From an uncultured Clostridia bacterium (GTDB lineage Bacteria; Bacillota; Clostridia; TANB77; CAG-508): a stretch of DNA of 40,514 nucleotides. Location: contig CALXZU010000011.1 in NCBI GenBank assembly GCA_944393325.1, forward strand, positions 1-40,514. The letters run 5' to 3'. Below the pieces are notes generated by a model. The model searched no databases. It saw nothing but the letters and a program-made list of their open reading frames with translations, and had not been told where the DNA came from. Of this stretch, positions 23,582 through 33,295 are shown in pieces (within the stretch, counting starts at the first letter, position 1; every line of letters starts with the position of its first letter). The translations under genes and the position numbers were made by a program.

Positions 23582-25381
23582 TTATAAAGGTAATATTATA
23601 GTAAAAGTGGTACCTTTGCCAGGCTCTGATTCAAAAGTGATATCACCACCAAAATGAGCCTTAATTGTAGAATATGACATATATAAGCCAAGTCCTGTTC
23701 CATTTTTTCCTTTGGTAGTAATCATTTCTTTAAACAACTTATCCTTAACCTTTTTAGGAAGACCTGAACCATAATCTTTAACAGAAATAAAAATATTATT
23801 TTCATCTTTTTCTACAATTAAATCAATATTTTGTTCAGGTTTTCCGTTATATGCTTGTATAGAATTCGAAATCATATTGTTAATAACTTGTACTAAACTA
23901 TTTATATCCCCATGTAAAATAGTATGCTCAGGAACATGCATAGAAACATTTAAATAAACAATAGCACTTTTTAATTCATGCCTCATTAAAATATCAACAC
24001 GTTTAACAAGTTCCTCAACATCAAAATTAACACTATCAGCCTCAGACATAGTAACAGCTTGCCCCTTAACAGCAGTAATAACGTCAGACATATAACTAGT
24101 ATATTCTCTAATTTTATCAATCCATTCTGTCATGTCTTTAGCAATGTCGTGGTGGTCTTTAGAAGTCACTTCAGGGTCATCAATAGAAACATCATATTCC
24201 TTAATTAAATCAGACAATCCTTCAGTAGCACCAGAGATAGACATAATAGGAGTTTTTAAGTTATGAGCAATACCACCAATTAATTGACCAAGAGAAGCAA
24301 GACGCTCGCTTTCCATAAGCATATCTTGATTATCTTTGATCTTATTAATATCTAGGATATGTTGAGTAATATCTTTAAATAAAAGTAGAATACCTATAAA
24401 AACTTTTTTGTTAAACAACGGACTAATTTCAACATTGAAATATTTACCAGTTTTAACATCGTGATATTCTATTGTATATGTTTTCTTGTCTTTAATAGAT
24501 TTATAAAAAGTTTTTTTAAAACTATCAAAGTTTTTAGAAGTATTTAACAATTCAAAAATAGTTTTTTTACGAATATCATCGTTTTTAATATTGAAAGTTT
24601 TTCTAAAAGTATCATTATAATCTATAATATTATTATTAACATCTAAAACTAAATAACTATCAGACATTACATTTACTATTTTTTGCAAGGCAATTGGTGA
24701 AATACTTAAAAAATTAAGTTTCAAAATAGCAAAAGCATAGAAAATCATAGCTATTGTAAAAGATATTGGTGTTAAATAAACGCTCATATTTACAATTTTT
24801 AGTGTACCTAAAAAATTTATAGCAATAGGTATTATAGTTCCTAAAATAATCAGAATAGATTGTTTAGAAAAAATACCAGAAGCTTTTAAAGAAGTTTGTA
24901 TTAACATTATAACACTTACAAATAACAAACCATAAGTATAAATAGAATGTATGTAGAAATAAGGTCCAAAAATAGCATTAGACATTCTATTATTAAATTC
25001 CACATAAAATAAGTGATGGGAATTATTAGTCCATAATACAAGTAAAGAAATTATAGGTATTATAAGTAAAAGTAAATATCTTTTTTCAAATTTGATTTTA
25101 GTATTTTTAAAAATTAAAGCAGTAAAAAATACAGCAACAGGTAAAAAACAAGTACCTATATAGATAAAATATTCAAAATATATAGGATCAATATTATTAG
25201 TAGTACTTAATAAATCCTGTAACAATACACCAATAGCTATAATAGATACGCATAAAAGCATAGCTAAAAAACCTTTTTGAAGTTGAACCAGAGGTCTTTT
25301 AGATAATATATAAAATATAAGTAAAACTATCGAAGCTATTGAAATAATTAGTAAAATAAGTGGTACATTTAAAGTTGTCAT
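23582..25381 (-). CDS. sensor histidine kinase with N-terminal 7TM region and PAS domain
   Basis: A protein of about 599 residues. Seven or so membrane helices fill the first 225 residues (histidine-kinase 7TM sensory region). A PAS domain follows at about 230-345 (VLDVNNNIIDYNDTFRKTFN ... YFNVEISPLFNKK). The dimerisation/phospho-acceptor helix is SLGQLIGGIAHNLKTPIMSI, with H as the phosphorylated residue. The HATPase domain shows VINNMISNSIQAYNG (N box), VKDYGSGLP (G1), GTGLGLYMS (G2) and GKGTTFTIILPL (end). Two ATGs are possible: 25390 touches AAAGG, and 25381 is 9 bp from it and preferred. It probably phosphorylates the HD-GYP regulator encoded next. The signal is unknown. Confidence 0.92.
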   Translation of the reverse strand: MTTLNVPLILLIISIASIVLLIFYILSKRPLVQLQKGFLAMLLCVSIIAIGVLLQDLLSTTNNIDPIYFEYFIYIGTCFLPVAVFFTALIFKNTKIKFEKRYLLLLIIPIISLLVLWTNNSHHLFYVEFNNRMSNAIFGPYFYIHSIYTYGLLFVSVIMLIQTSLKASGIFSKQSILIILGTIIPIAINFLGTLKIVNMSVYLTPISFTIAMIFYAFAILKLNFLSISPIALQKIVNVMSDSYLVLDVNNNIIDYNDTFRKTFNIKNDDIRKKTIFELLNTSKNFDSFKKTFYKSIKDKKTYTIEYHDVKTGKYFNVEISPLFNKKVFIGILLLFKDITQHILDINKIKDNQDMLMESERLASLGQLIGGIAHNLKTPIMSISGATEGLSDLIKEYDVSIDDPEVTSKDHHDIAKDMTEWIDKIREYTSYMSDVITAVKGQAVTMSEADSVNFDVEELVKRVDILMRHELKSAIVYLNVSMHVPEHTILHGDINSLVQVINNMISNSIQAYNGKPEQNIDLIVEKDENNIFISVKDYGSGLPKKVKDKLFKEMITTKGKNGTGLGLYMSYSTIKAHFGGDITFESEPGKGTTFTIILPL

Positions 25382-25412
25382 TTGTATCATTCCTTTCTAA
25401 AATTATATATCT

Positions 25413-25421
25413 ATTATAACA
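25413..25421 (-). promoter_or_regulatory. extended -10 of the sensor kinase promoter
   Basis: The minus strand reads TGTTATAAT, with the hexamer at 25413-25418. No good -35 is seen. Confidence 0.55.
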
Positions 25422-25441
25422 TTAAGAAAAAAATAAAAAAG

Positions 25442-25479
25442 ACTTTTACAAATAAATTTTAAAATTTATTTGTAAAAGT
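25442..25479 (-). terminator. terminator of the NRPS gene
   Basis: A 38-bp perfect palindrome (19-bp arms 25442-25460 and 25461-25479, no spacer) is followed on the minus strand by CTTTTTTATTTTTTTC. It is a very strong intrinsic terminator. Confidence 0.92.
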
Positions 25480-25491
25480 TATATTATAAGA

Positions 25492-28400
25492 TTATAAGAA
25501 ATTAATTTGCTTAAAATAATCAATATATTTAATCAAATAATTTTTATCAATAGGTTTCCAGTAGAAACCTATATGATTTAAATATTTTTCTGAAAAATCA
25601 CAATTAAGTCTAATCCTAGATGTATAAATAAGATTTTTATCTTTATCTAAATCATGTATAATTCCAGAAAGAAGATCTTTTTTGCTATCATCTTTTAATA
25701 ATTCATCAATAATATTTTTCATTTCATTATTAGATACAGGAAGTAGTTTAAAACCTTTTTCATATAATGTATCAATAAGTAATTTTATAGGTAATAATTT
25801 TGTATCATAAATATGGAAAACATTACAAGGGCTTGAGTAATTTGCAATTTTTAAAATTGCATTGGCACATAAATCTACAGGAGTAAGTTCTATTTCATGT
25901 TCTAAAGAATAATCAGGAAATACACCAATATTTACAAAAGATTGTAAACGTTTAGCAAAAGCATTTTCCTCTACATTTCTTTGGAACATACCATCTGAAT
26001 ATCTATTTGTAATATTACCTATTCTTACTATTTGAGCATCTAAGCCATTTAAGATTTCTTCTAAAATAATTTTTTCAGCTTCAAACTTAGTAACAGTATA
26101 AACGTTATTTAAATGTTGTCCAACATATAAATTTTTTTCAGAAAAAATTACTTTATCATTTATATTTTCAGGTGTTTCAATTATAGTCTCATCTTTTTCA
26201 CCATTACCAGAAATACTTATTGTAGAAACATGAATTAATCTTTTGTTAAAAGATTTACATATTTGTACTACGTTTTTAGTTCCTGTAACATTAATTTTTT
26301 CAAATAAATCTTTCTGTCCGAAATGTTTTACAATAGCACCTGAATTTATAACAGTAGTAATATTTTCTTTTATAATGTTTAATTCTTCATTAGAAAGACC
26401 AATGTTATCTTTTGAAATGTCACCTTCAACAACATGTATTCTGTTTTTATAATTTTGGTAGAAAGAATCACCAAAATAGTATACAAGAGTATTTTTTAAT
26501 CTTTTACGTGGTAAAACGTTATCTTTTTGTCTAATTAAGCAATAAATATCACCGCTATTATTTTGTAAGAATGAGTGTATCAAATGAGAGCCTAAGTAAC
26601 CTGTAACCCCTATTAATAATACATTTCCAATTTCGGTTTTTTGTGTTTTATCAATATTATCTATAATATTTTTTTCTAATAATTTATCTATCTTACTATA
26701 ATCATAATCTTTTAGACTGTCACCAGATTTATATGTTATTTTAGAAGATAAGTCTCTTATTGTAGGAAAATTAAATATATCAGCATATTCAAACTTAAAT
26801 CCTTCCTTTAAAGCCTCTATTTGCATGTTAATTGCTAAAATAGAATCTCCACCAATATCAAAGAAATTGTCATCAATAGAAATATCATTATTATGTAAAA
26901 GTTCTACCCAAATTTTCAACAATTTTTTCTGTTTACTATTTAACTTTTCATTATTTACAGGGATATTTTGTTTTTTGCTAAAATCAGGCATTGGAAGAGC
27001 TTTTCTATCTATTTTCCTATTTATTGTATAAGGCATTTCTTTCAATTTAACAAAATAAGTAGGTATCATATAATTAGGCAAAGATTTTCTTAAAAATTCT
27101 CTTACAGTATTTTCAGAAACATTTTTATCTTTATCACATACATAATAGCCACATAGAAACTCTCTACCATCAAGTTCTATTTTATTAATAACAGAAGCGG
27201 TAATTCCCTTAATACTTTCAATCTTTGCTTCTATTTCACCAAGCTCAATTCTCAAACCACGCAATTTAATTTGGTGATCAATTCTTCCTAAACATTGAAC
27301 TTTGCCATCAAATGTCCATCTACCAATATCACCGGACTTGTACATTTTACCTTCACCAAATGGATTATCTGAAAAACTCTTTTTAGTCAATTCTGGTTTA
27401 TTTAAATATCCATGGCCTACTTGAATTCCTGAAATATATATTTCGCCAACAACACCAATAGGAAGTCTTTTCTTGTTTTTATCTAAAATATGAATTTGTG
27501 TATTCATAATAGGAGGACCTATTGTTATTTTATTCTCACCATTTAAGTTTTGAACATTTGATAAAACTGTTATTTCACTTGGACCATAAATATTATAAAT
27601 AGTAACGCCAGGTGAAAGTGCTCTTAAATCTTGTACAAATTTTTCAGGTAAAGGTTCTCCACCAAAAACCATATGTTTAATATTAGATAAAGCGGAATTT
27701 TCAAGTCTATTATCATAGTTAATCTTCATAAGGCTAGGTGTAACAGTCATAACGTCAGCACCATATTTTTTAATTAAACTATCTAAAAGAACAGGGTTTC
27801 TGTGCTCACTATTATTTGCCATAAGAACTTTCATACCATGTGTTAATGATACAAAAATTTCATATACAAATATATCAAAAGGTGTTGATGTAACAGAAGC
27901 TATACAATGTTTATTTCCTTCTTTTAAATAATCAAGCACAAGAGTCATTGCTTTAACCATATTAGTAAAACCAACTTGATGCAATAGTACTCCTTTAGGA
28001 ACGCCAGTAGAGCCAGATGTATATATTACATATGATAAATCAAAAGGCTTTACTAAAACATTTGGATTATCAAAATTCTTAGTATATATATCATTATCAA
28101 GGTCAATTTCTATAATATTATGGCCATCTTCTATTTTATCTTTTAGATCTTTTTGAACTAAAACATAAGGAGCATTACTATTTTCTAAGTAATATTTAGT
28201 TCTATCTTTAGGATAAGTAGGGTCTAAATTTAGAAAAGCAGCACCAGCTTTTAGAATTCCAAGCATACATACTATTGTTTCTAAAGAACGGTTTGCCATA
28301 ATGGCAACAATATCATTTGGTTTTACACCAGCGCTGATTAAATGGTGTGCTAAACTATTTGCTTTTCTATTTAATTCCCAATAAGTAAGTGTTTTATCAT

Positions 28401-31400
28401 CACAAATAACAGCAATATTATCTTTATTTTCTAAAACAACTTTCTCAAAAATAGATGTTACTGTATCATCATTAATTTCACCATCAGTTTTATTATAAAG
28501 TGCTAGTAAATTGTTTTCTTTTTCAGTGATAATATTTATATCATCTAAAGGAATATCCAAGTTATTTGTGATATTTTCTAATAAGTAAATATAATGTTCA
28601 TATATACTTTCAATAGTTTTTGGCTCAAATAAATCAGTATTATACTCAAAATTGATATTAAAAGTAGAAGGTTCTATTTCAATTGTTAAATTAAATTTAG
28701 CATTTTGAGTATCAGCACATACTAATTTTATTTCAGTATTTTGTTGTAAATCGTTATTATTCTCATTTTGATAAGCAAATACTACATCAAATAAAGAAGT
28801 ATTTTGAGGTATTTTTAAATCTTTAACAAGCATATCATATGGATAAGGTTGGTTAGATAAACTATCTAACACTAATTTCTTAGTTTCTTTTAGGAATTGT
28901 CCTAAAGTAATTTTTCCATCAATAGTATTATTTAAAGCAACATTATTTACAAACATTCCTATCATATCTTTTAAACTGGTAGAATATCTTGCTTCAATAG
29001 GAGAGCCTATTATAATATTTTCTTGGCCGGTATATCTATATAATAATAGATATAAAATTGAAAGGTAAACCATATAATTAGACATTCCATATTTTTTAGC
29101 TATATTTGAAATGTTATTAAAGATATTCTCAGGTATTTTAAAATAATCTTTTTTACCAGTATATGTTTTCTTTTCAGTTTGTTGGTTATCATAAGGTAAG
29201 TTTATGATAGGTATTTCGTAATCTTTAAATCGATTATTCCAATATTCTTTAATAGGTAAGATATTATTACTATTTAGATAATTATTTTCCCATACAGAAT
29301 AATCTTTGTAATCTATATCTAAAGTACCAATTTCTTTTTTATTATATAAATCACAAAATTCTTTAAGTAAAATATTTAAAGAAGTTCCATCCATTATTAT
29401 ATGGTGTGTGTCTATCAATATTAGAGAAGAATTATTAATATAATGTAATTCTATTCTAAGTAAAGGTGCAAAATCTAAATCAAATGCTTTTGGGAATTTA
29501 TTTACAATATTTTGAATATCGCTTTCTAATATAATCCCATCATCATAAAATTTAACATAGATTTTACAATCATCTAATACAAATTGTCTAACTTCTCCAT
29601 TATATGTTGAAAAATATGTTCTAAAAACACTATGTTTTTTAACTATTTCATTAAAAATGTTTTGAACAGTTTTTAGGTCTAATAATTTATCAATGATAAT
29701 ACCACCACTAATATTATATAAAAGAGATGTTCCTGCTATTTTTGAAGCGTAGTAAATTCTTTTTTGAGCAGATGATAATGGATAATTAGGTTCTTCTTTT
29801 GTTTTTGTAATATTAAATATTTCAGTAGTATTTAAATCCTCTTTTTCAGTTTTTTCTATTAATGAGGATAATTTGTTTATAGTATTATTTTTAAATAAAT
29901 CATTTACAGTCAAATTTATTTTAAATTCATAATATATATCTAAAGACAATCTTATTGCAAGCAAAGAGTCTAATCCAAGTTCAAAAAAGTCATCATAAAT
30001 AGAAACTTTATCTATATTTAATAAAGAACACAAAATATTATGTAATTTTATTTCTGTTAAAGTAGAAGGTTTTACGTATTTTGCTGGTTCAATATTTATA
30101 TATGGTAAATTTTTCCTATCTATTTTACCATTAGGTGTTAAAGGTAATTTGTCTAATATAATTATATGATTAGGTATCATATAATAAGGTAAAACTTCAG
30201 ATAATTTGCTTTTAACAAAATCTGGTGTAATTATTGGACTTGATGAAGAAACATAAGCACAAATTGCAGGCACATCATTTATTTGTTTAAATATTGTAAC
30301 TGAATTTGTTATGTTTTCTATATTTTTTATATTATTATTAATTTCATTTAGTTCAATTCTATGTCCACGGTATTTTATTTGTGAATCATTTCTTCCTATA
30401 AAAGATATATAACCACCTTTTTCCCAATAACCAATGTCTCCAGTTTTATAAATTAAATTTTGTGATAATTTTAAAATAGTAGTAAAGGCATCTTTTGTTT
30501 TTTCTGGATTATTTAAATATCCAGAAGAAACATTTGAACCAGTGATACAGATTTGACCAGGTATTCCTACAGCTTGTAAATTTCCTAAAAAATTTAATAT
30601 AAAAATATTATTGTTTTTTAATGGATAACCAATAGGAACAGTTCCGTTTTCATCATGATTATATTTATATGGAAAAAATGTTGAGCAAATAGTTGCTTCT
30701 GATGGACCATATCCATTTACAATTTCTATATCAGGGTTTAATTCTATAAAATTATTTAAACTACCGTTTTTAATAGCTTCTACGCCAACTAACATTTTGG
30801 TTACATTAAAGTTTTTATTTGTAGATTTAATAAATGTATATACATCATCTAATACATTAGGTGGAATGTATAAAAACGTAATATTATTTCTATCAATGGT
30901 GTCGGCTAGTAATTTTATATCTGTTAGGGTGTTTTCTGGATATAATATAAGTGTTGAGCCAAAACATAAAGGTGTATATATTTCAGAAACACTAACATCA
31001 AATGAGATATTTGTTAAAGACAAACAATTATCTATATTTGAAAATTTATTTTTAAAGCAGTCATTAAAGGCATAAACAAAATTAATCAAGTTTTTATGTG
31101 TAATAGGAACACCTTTAGGTTTACCAGTTGAGCCAGATGTATATATTACATAGCATAGATTATCTGGTGTAATAGTTATGTTCAAATTATCATCACTAAA
31201 ACTTTGTAAGTCAACTTTTTTAGGATTTATAACATCTATATTTTCAAATACAATGTCTTTGTCCGTAATAAGTATTTTAGACCTACTATCATTTAATATA
31301 TAATTTACTCTTTCTTCTGGATAATCTGGATGCATTGGTAAATATGCACAACCATTTTTTTGTATAGCCAATATAGATATGATAAACCAGTCAGTTTTAT

Positions 31401-32937
31401 CCATATAAACACAAATAATATCGTTATTTTTAGTACCTTTAGAAGATAAATATTTAGCAAATTTATTAACCATAGAATTTAGTTCTTTATATGTATATTT
31501 TTTATCTTTATATATCAAAGCTGTTTCTAAAGGATATTTATTAACCATAGTTTCAAAAAGTTCAATTATATTAGAGTTTAAAGGACAACTTAAAGTATGG
31601 TTATTAAATTTATTTAATATTTCATTTTTTTCATCATCTGTTAAATATTCAATATCTTTTACCAAAATATCCTCGTTATCAACAACTTGAGAAATTATTT
31701 TCAAAATGCGTAAATTCCATGCATCAATTTCTTCTTTAGAATATTTAGAAGTCATATAATCATAATCTATCCTTAATGTGCCAGTGTCATTTAAATCATA
31801 TATATTAATATCAACTTCATCAATAGCAGTTCCGTTATAAGCCCAACTAGATTCGTAATTATTAGCATCTTCAGAGGCTCTTGTAATTTGGTATGATAAA
31901 GATATATTGTATAAATTAGAAATATTATCATCTTTTTTCCTTATGTCTTCTATAATATTTCCGTAAGAATATTTTTGATGTCTAAAAATAGACATTATGT
32001 CAATAGAAGTTTTGGTCACAAAATCTAAAAATGAAAGATTAGGTTCAATATGTGCACGAAAAGGGATAGTAGATATGAACATGCCAGTAGAATTTTTTTC
32101 TTTAAAATTGGTTCTGTTAAGTATAGGTGAACCAATAGCGAAATTATCTACATTTGTTGAATTTGCAACAAAAATAGAAACTATAGACATGAAAAAAGAA
32201 TATAGTGATAATTTATGTGCTTTACAATAATTGTTAATCTTAGACATCATTTCACTATCAATAAAATATGTAGCTCTTGATGCTTTACGCAAATTATCTA
32301 TATTATTATTTTTATTTATAGAAGGTATAGATACAACATTAGTAAAATCAGATAAATAATTTGTCCAAAATTCTTTATCTTTTAAATATTTGTTACTATT
32401 TTCATATTTTTCTTCAGAATTAATAAATTCCATATATGAAAAAGTAGGAGATACATATTCTGTCTTATTAATTAGAGAATGATAGATTTTAACAATTTCA
32501 TTTATAATAATTCCCATAGACCAAGAGTCAGAAATAATATGATGGATATTTAAAACAATAGCAGTATATCCATTTGGGAATAATGCAAGTCTGAATGTAA
32601 AAAGTGGTGAATTTAATAAAGTGAATTTTTCTTTTACCATTGTATTTTCCAAAGCATGCAACTCTTCCATAGAAGATATTTTAATAACTTCTATGTCAAA
32701 AGGTTCATAATCAGAAAAATACTGCATTGGAACATCATTTTCCAAAGTCAATCTAATTCTAAAGCTATCATTTTTGCTAACTAATATATTAATAGCTTTT
32801 TTTAGTAAATCAATATTTATTTCTTCTTTAATAAGTCCTGTACCACAAATATTACAAATATTAGTATCAGAATAATAAAATTCCATATTCCATATATTTT
32901 TTTGTGGGTTTGTCAATTTAAACATCTTTTTTTCCAT
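25492..32937 (-). CDS. two-module non-ribosomal peptide synthetase, C-A-T-C-A-T-R
   Basis: A 2481-residue protein. C1 has HHIISDSWS near 132. A1 has YTSGSTGKPKG near 599, GYGPSEATIC, and GKIDRKNLP. T1 has DDFFELGLDSLLAI (Ser near 992). C2 has HHIIMDGTS near 1180. A2 has YTSGSTGVPKG near 1640, IYGPSEITVL, and RKIDRKALP. T2 has DIGGDSILAI near 2030. The C-terminal reductase (about 2105-2480) has the NAD(P)-binding LLIGVTGYLGSH and catalytic Tyr/Lys in YTVTKFEAEK near 2280. All active sites look intact. It should join two amino acids and release a dipeptide aldehyde by reduction; a leading C domain on the first module suggests N-acylation. Reductase-ended two-module NRPSs of gut Clostridia are known to make such aldehydes and derived pyrazinones. 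Residues lining the pockets read D-V-S-Y-L-G-G-I-C (A1) and D-I-Y-T-V-G-I-V-L (A2) by hand alignment; no substrate is assigned. AAGGAGTG precedes the ATG at 32937; an upstream in-frame ATG (32991) is rejected. No phosphopantetheinyl transferase, export or resistance gene is in the window. Confidence 0.95.
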   Translation of the reverse strand: MEKKMFKLTNPQKNIWNMEFYYSDTNICNICGTGLIKEEINIDLLKKAINILVSKNDSFRIRLTLENDVPMQYFSDYEPFDIEVIKISSMEELHALENTMVKEKFTLLNSPLFTFRLALFPNGYTAIVLNIHHIISDSWSMGIIINEIVKIYHSLINKTEYVSPTFSYMEFINSEEKYENSNKYLKDKEFWTNYLSDFTNVVSIPSINKNNNIDNLRKASRATYFIDSEMMSKINNYCKAHKLSLYSFFMSIVSIFVANSTNVDNFAIGSPILNRTNFKEKNSTGMFISTIPFRAHIEPNLSFLDFVTKTSIDIMSIFRHQKYSYGNIIEDIRKKDDNISNLYNISLSYQITRASEDANNYESSWAYNGTAIDEVDINIYDLNDTGTLRIDYDYMTSKYSKEEIDAWNLRILKIISQVVDNEDILVKDIEYLTDDEKNEILNKFNNHTLSCPLNSNIIELFETMVNKYPLETALIYKDKKYTYKELNSMVNKFAKYLSSKGTKNNDIICVYMDKTDWFIISILAIQKNGCAYLPMHPDYPEERVNYILNDSRSKILITDKDIVFENIDVINPKKVDLQSFSDDNLNITITPDNLCYVIYTSGSTGKPKGVPITHKNLINFVYAFNDCFKNKFSNIDNCLSLTNISFDVSVSEIYTPLCFGSTLILYPENTLTDIKLLADTIDRNNITFLYIPPNVLDDVYTFIKSTNKNFNVTKMLVGVEAIKNGSLNNFIELNPDIEIVNGYGPSEATICSTFFPYKYNHDENGTVPIGYPLKNNNIFILNFLGNLQAVGIPGQICITGSNVSSGYLNNPEKTKDAFTTILKLSQNLIYKTGDIGYWEKGGYISFIGRNDSQIKYRGHRIELNEINNNIKNIENITNSVTIFKQINDVPAICAYVSSSSPIITPDFVKSKLSEVLPYYMIPNHIIILDKLPLTPNGKIDRKNLPYINIEPAKYVKPSTLTEIKLHNILCSLLNIDKVSIYDDFFELGLDSLLAIRLSLDIYYEFKINLTVNDLFKNNTINKLSSLIEKTEKEDLNTTEIFNITKTKEEPNYPLSSAQKRIYYASKIAGTSLLYNISGGIIIDKLLDLKTVQNIFNEIVKKHSVFRTYFSTYNGEVRQFVLDDCKIYVKFYDDGIILESDIQNIVNKFPKAFDLDFAPLLRIELHYINNSSLILIDTHHIIMDGTSLNILLKEFCDLYNKKEIGTLDIDYKDYSVWENNYLNSNNILPIKEYWNNRFKDYEIPIINLPYDNQQTEKKTYTGKKDYFKIPENIFNNISNIAKKYGMSNYMVYLSILYLLLYRYTGQENIIIGSPIEARYSTSLKDMIGMFVNNVALNNTIDGKITLGQFLKETKKLVLDSLSNQPYPYDMLVKDLKIPQNTSLFDVVFAYQNENNNDLQQNTEIKLVCADTQNAKFNLTIEIEPSTFNINFEYNTDLFEPKTIESIYEHYIYLLENITNNLDIPLDDINIITEKENNLLALYNKTDGEINDDTVTSIFEKVVLENKDNIAVICDDKTLTYWELNRKANSLAHHLISAGVKPNDIVAIMANRSLETIVCMLGILKAGAAFLNLDPTYPKDRTKYYLENSNAPYVLVQKDLKDKIEDGHNIIEIDLDNDIYTKNFDNPNVLVKPFDLSYVIYTSGSTGVPKGVLLHQVGFTNMVKAMTLVLDYLKEGNKHCIASVTSTPFDIFVYEIFVSLTHGMKVLMANNSEHRNPVLLDSLIKKYGADVMTVTPSLMKINYDNRLENSALSNIKHMVFGGEPLPEKFVQDLRALSPGVTIYNIYGPSEITVLSNVQNLNGENKITIGPPIMNTQIHILDKNKKRLPIGVVGEIYISGIQVGHGYLNKPELTKKSFSDNPFGEGKMYKSGDIGRWTFDGKVQCLGRIDHQIKLRGLRIELGEIEAKIESIKGITASVINKIELDGREFLCGYYVCDKDKNVSENTVREFLRKSLPNYMIPTYFVKLKEMPYTINRKIDRKALPMPDFSKKQNIPVNNEKLNSKQKKLLKIWVELLHNNDISIDDNFFDIGGDSILAINMQIEALKEGFKFEYADIFNFPTIRDLSSKITYKSGDSLKDYDYSKIDKLLEKNIIDNIDKTQKTEIGNVLLIGVTGYLGSHLIHSFLQNNSGDIYCLIRQKDNVLPRKRLKNTLVYYFGDSFYQNYKNRIHVVEGDISKDNIGLSNEELNIIKENITTVINSGAIVKHFGQKDLFEKINVTGTKNVVQICKSFNKRLIHVSTISISGNGEKDETIIETPENINDKVIFSEKNLYVGQHLNNVYTVTKFEAEKIILEEILNGLDAQIVRIGNITNRYSDGMFQRNVEENAFAKRLQSFVNIGVFPDYSLEHEIELTPVDLCANAILKIANYSSPCNVFHIYDTKLLPIKLLIDTLYEKGFKLLPVSNNEMKNIIDELLKDDSKKDLLSGIIHDLDKDKNLIYTSRIRLNCDFSEKYLNHIGFYWKPIDKNYLIKYIDYFKQINFL

Positions 32938-32982
32938 TTCTACACTCCTTGTATTAGAATTTTTATTACTAATTCTGATATA

Positions 32983-33010
32983 ATTATACATTAAAAAACA
33001 AAAAAAACAA
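32983..33010 (-). promoter_or_regulatory. promoter of the NRPS gene
   Basis: On the minus strand TTGTTT (33005-33010), 16 bp, TATAAT (32983-32988), leaving a leader of about 40 nt. Confidence 0.65.
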
Positions 33011-33028
33011 TAGATGAAATTAATATTT

Positions 33029-33046
33029 TATATACTTCGGTGTATA
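33029..33046. other. small UUCG-loop hairpin upstream of the NRPS promoter
   Basis: A 7-bp stem (33029-33035 with 33040-33046, one G-U) is capped by TTCG and followed on the plus strand by six T. It lies outside both flanking transcripts as drawn, so its role is unclear. Confidence 0.4.
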
Positions 33047-33128
33047 TTTTTTCACAATATTGTTAAAAATTCTTTTTATCATAATCATAAAATCTAAAGA
33101 AACAATTTCAGATTAATATAAAAGGAGA

Positions 33129-33191
33129 AGTAGTAACCATCAAATAGATATATCAGCTGATTATAGTCATTACTATCAACCAGATTATTAG
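33129..33191 (+). other. 20-codon open frame behind a ribosome binding site, no standard start
   Basis: AAAGGAG at 33121-33127 is followed at once by an open frame that would read SSNHQIDISADYSHYYQPDY and end in TAG at 33189-33191. No ATG, GTG or TTG is in frame, and a stop lies just upstream, so it is either a decayed small gene or chance. A strong plus-strand terminator follows at 33195. Confidence 0.25.
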
Positions 33192-33194
33192 TTA

Positions 33195-33243
33195 AAATAA
33201 GTGAATTGAAGATATTAAAAAATCCAATTCACTTATTTTTTTG
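33195..33243 (+). terminator. intrinsic terminator of an unidentified short transcript
   Basis: A perfect 14-bp stem (33195-33208 with 33225-33238) with a 16-nt loop is followed by TTTTTTG. It lies upstream of the ligase promoter, so it must end a transcript starting in the 250-bp NRPS/ligase gap. Confidence 0.85.
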
Positions 33244-33272
33244 TTGAAAAAAATAAGTAAATGATATAAAAT
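33244..33272 (+). promoter_or_regulatory. promoter of the acyl-CoA ligase gene
   Basis: TTGAAA (33244-33249), 17 bp, TAAAAT (33267-33272). Confidence 0.75.
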
Positions 33273-33295
33273 GAAGGCGAAGGGAGGTAATGCAA

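Noticed and set aside
25492..32937. Naming the two amino acids used by the NRPS
   Set aside because: The pocket residues were read by hand alignment and match no common code with confidence.
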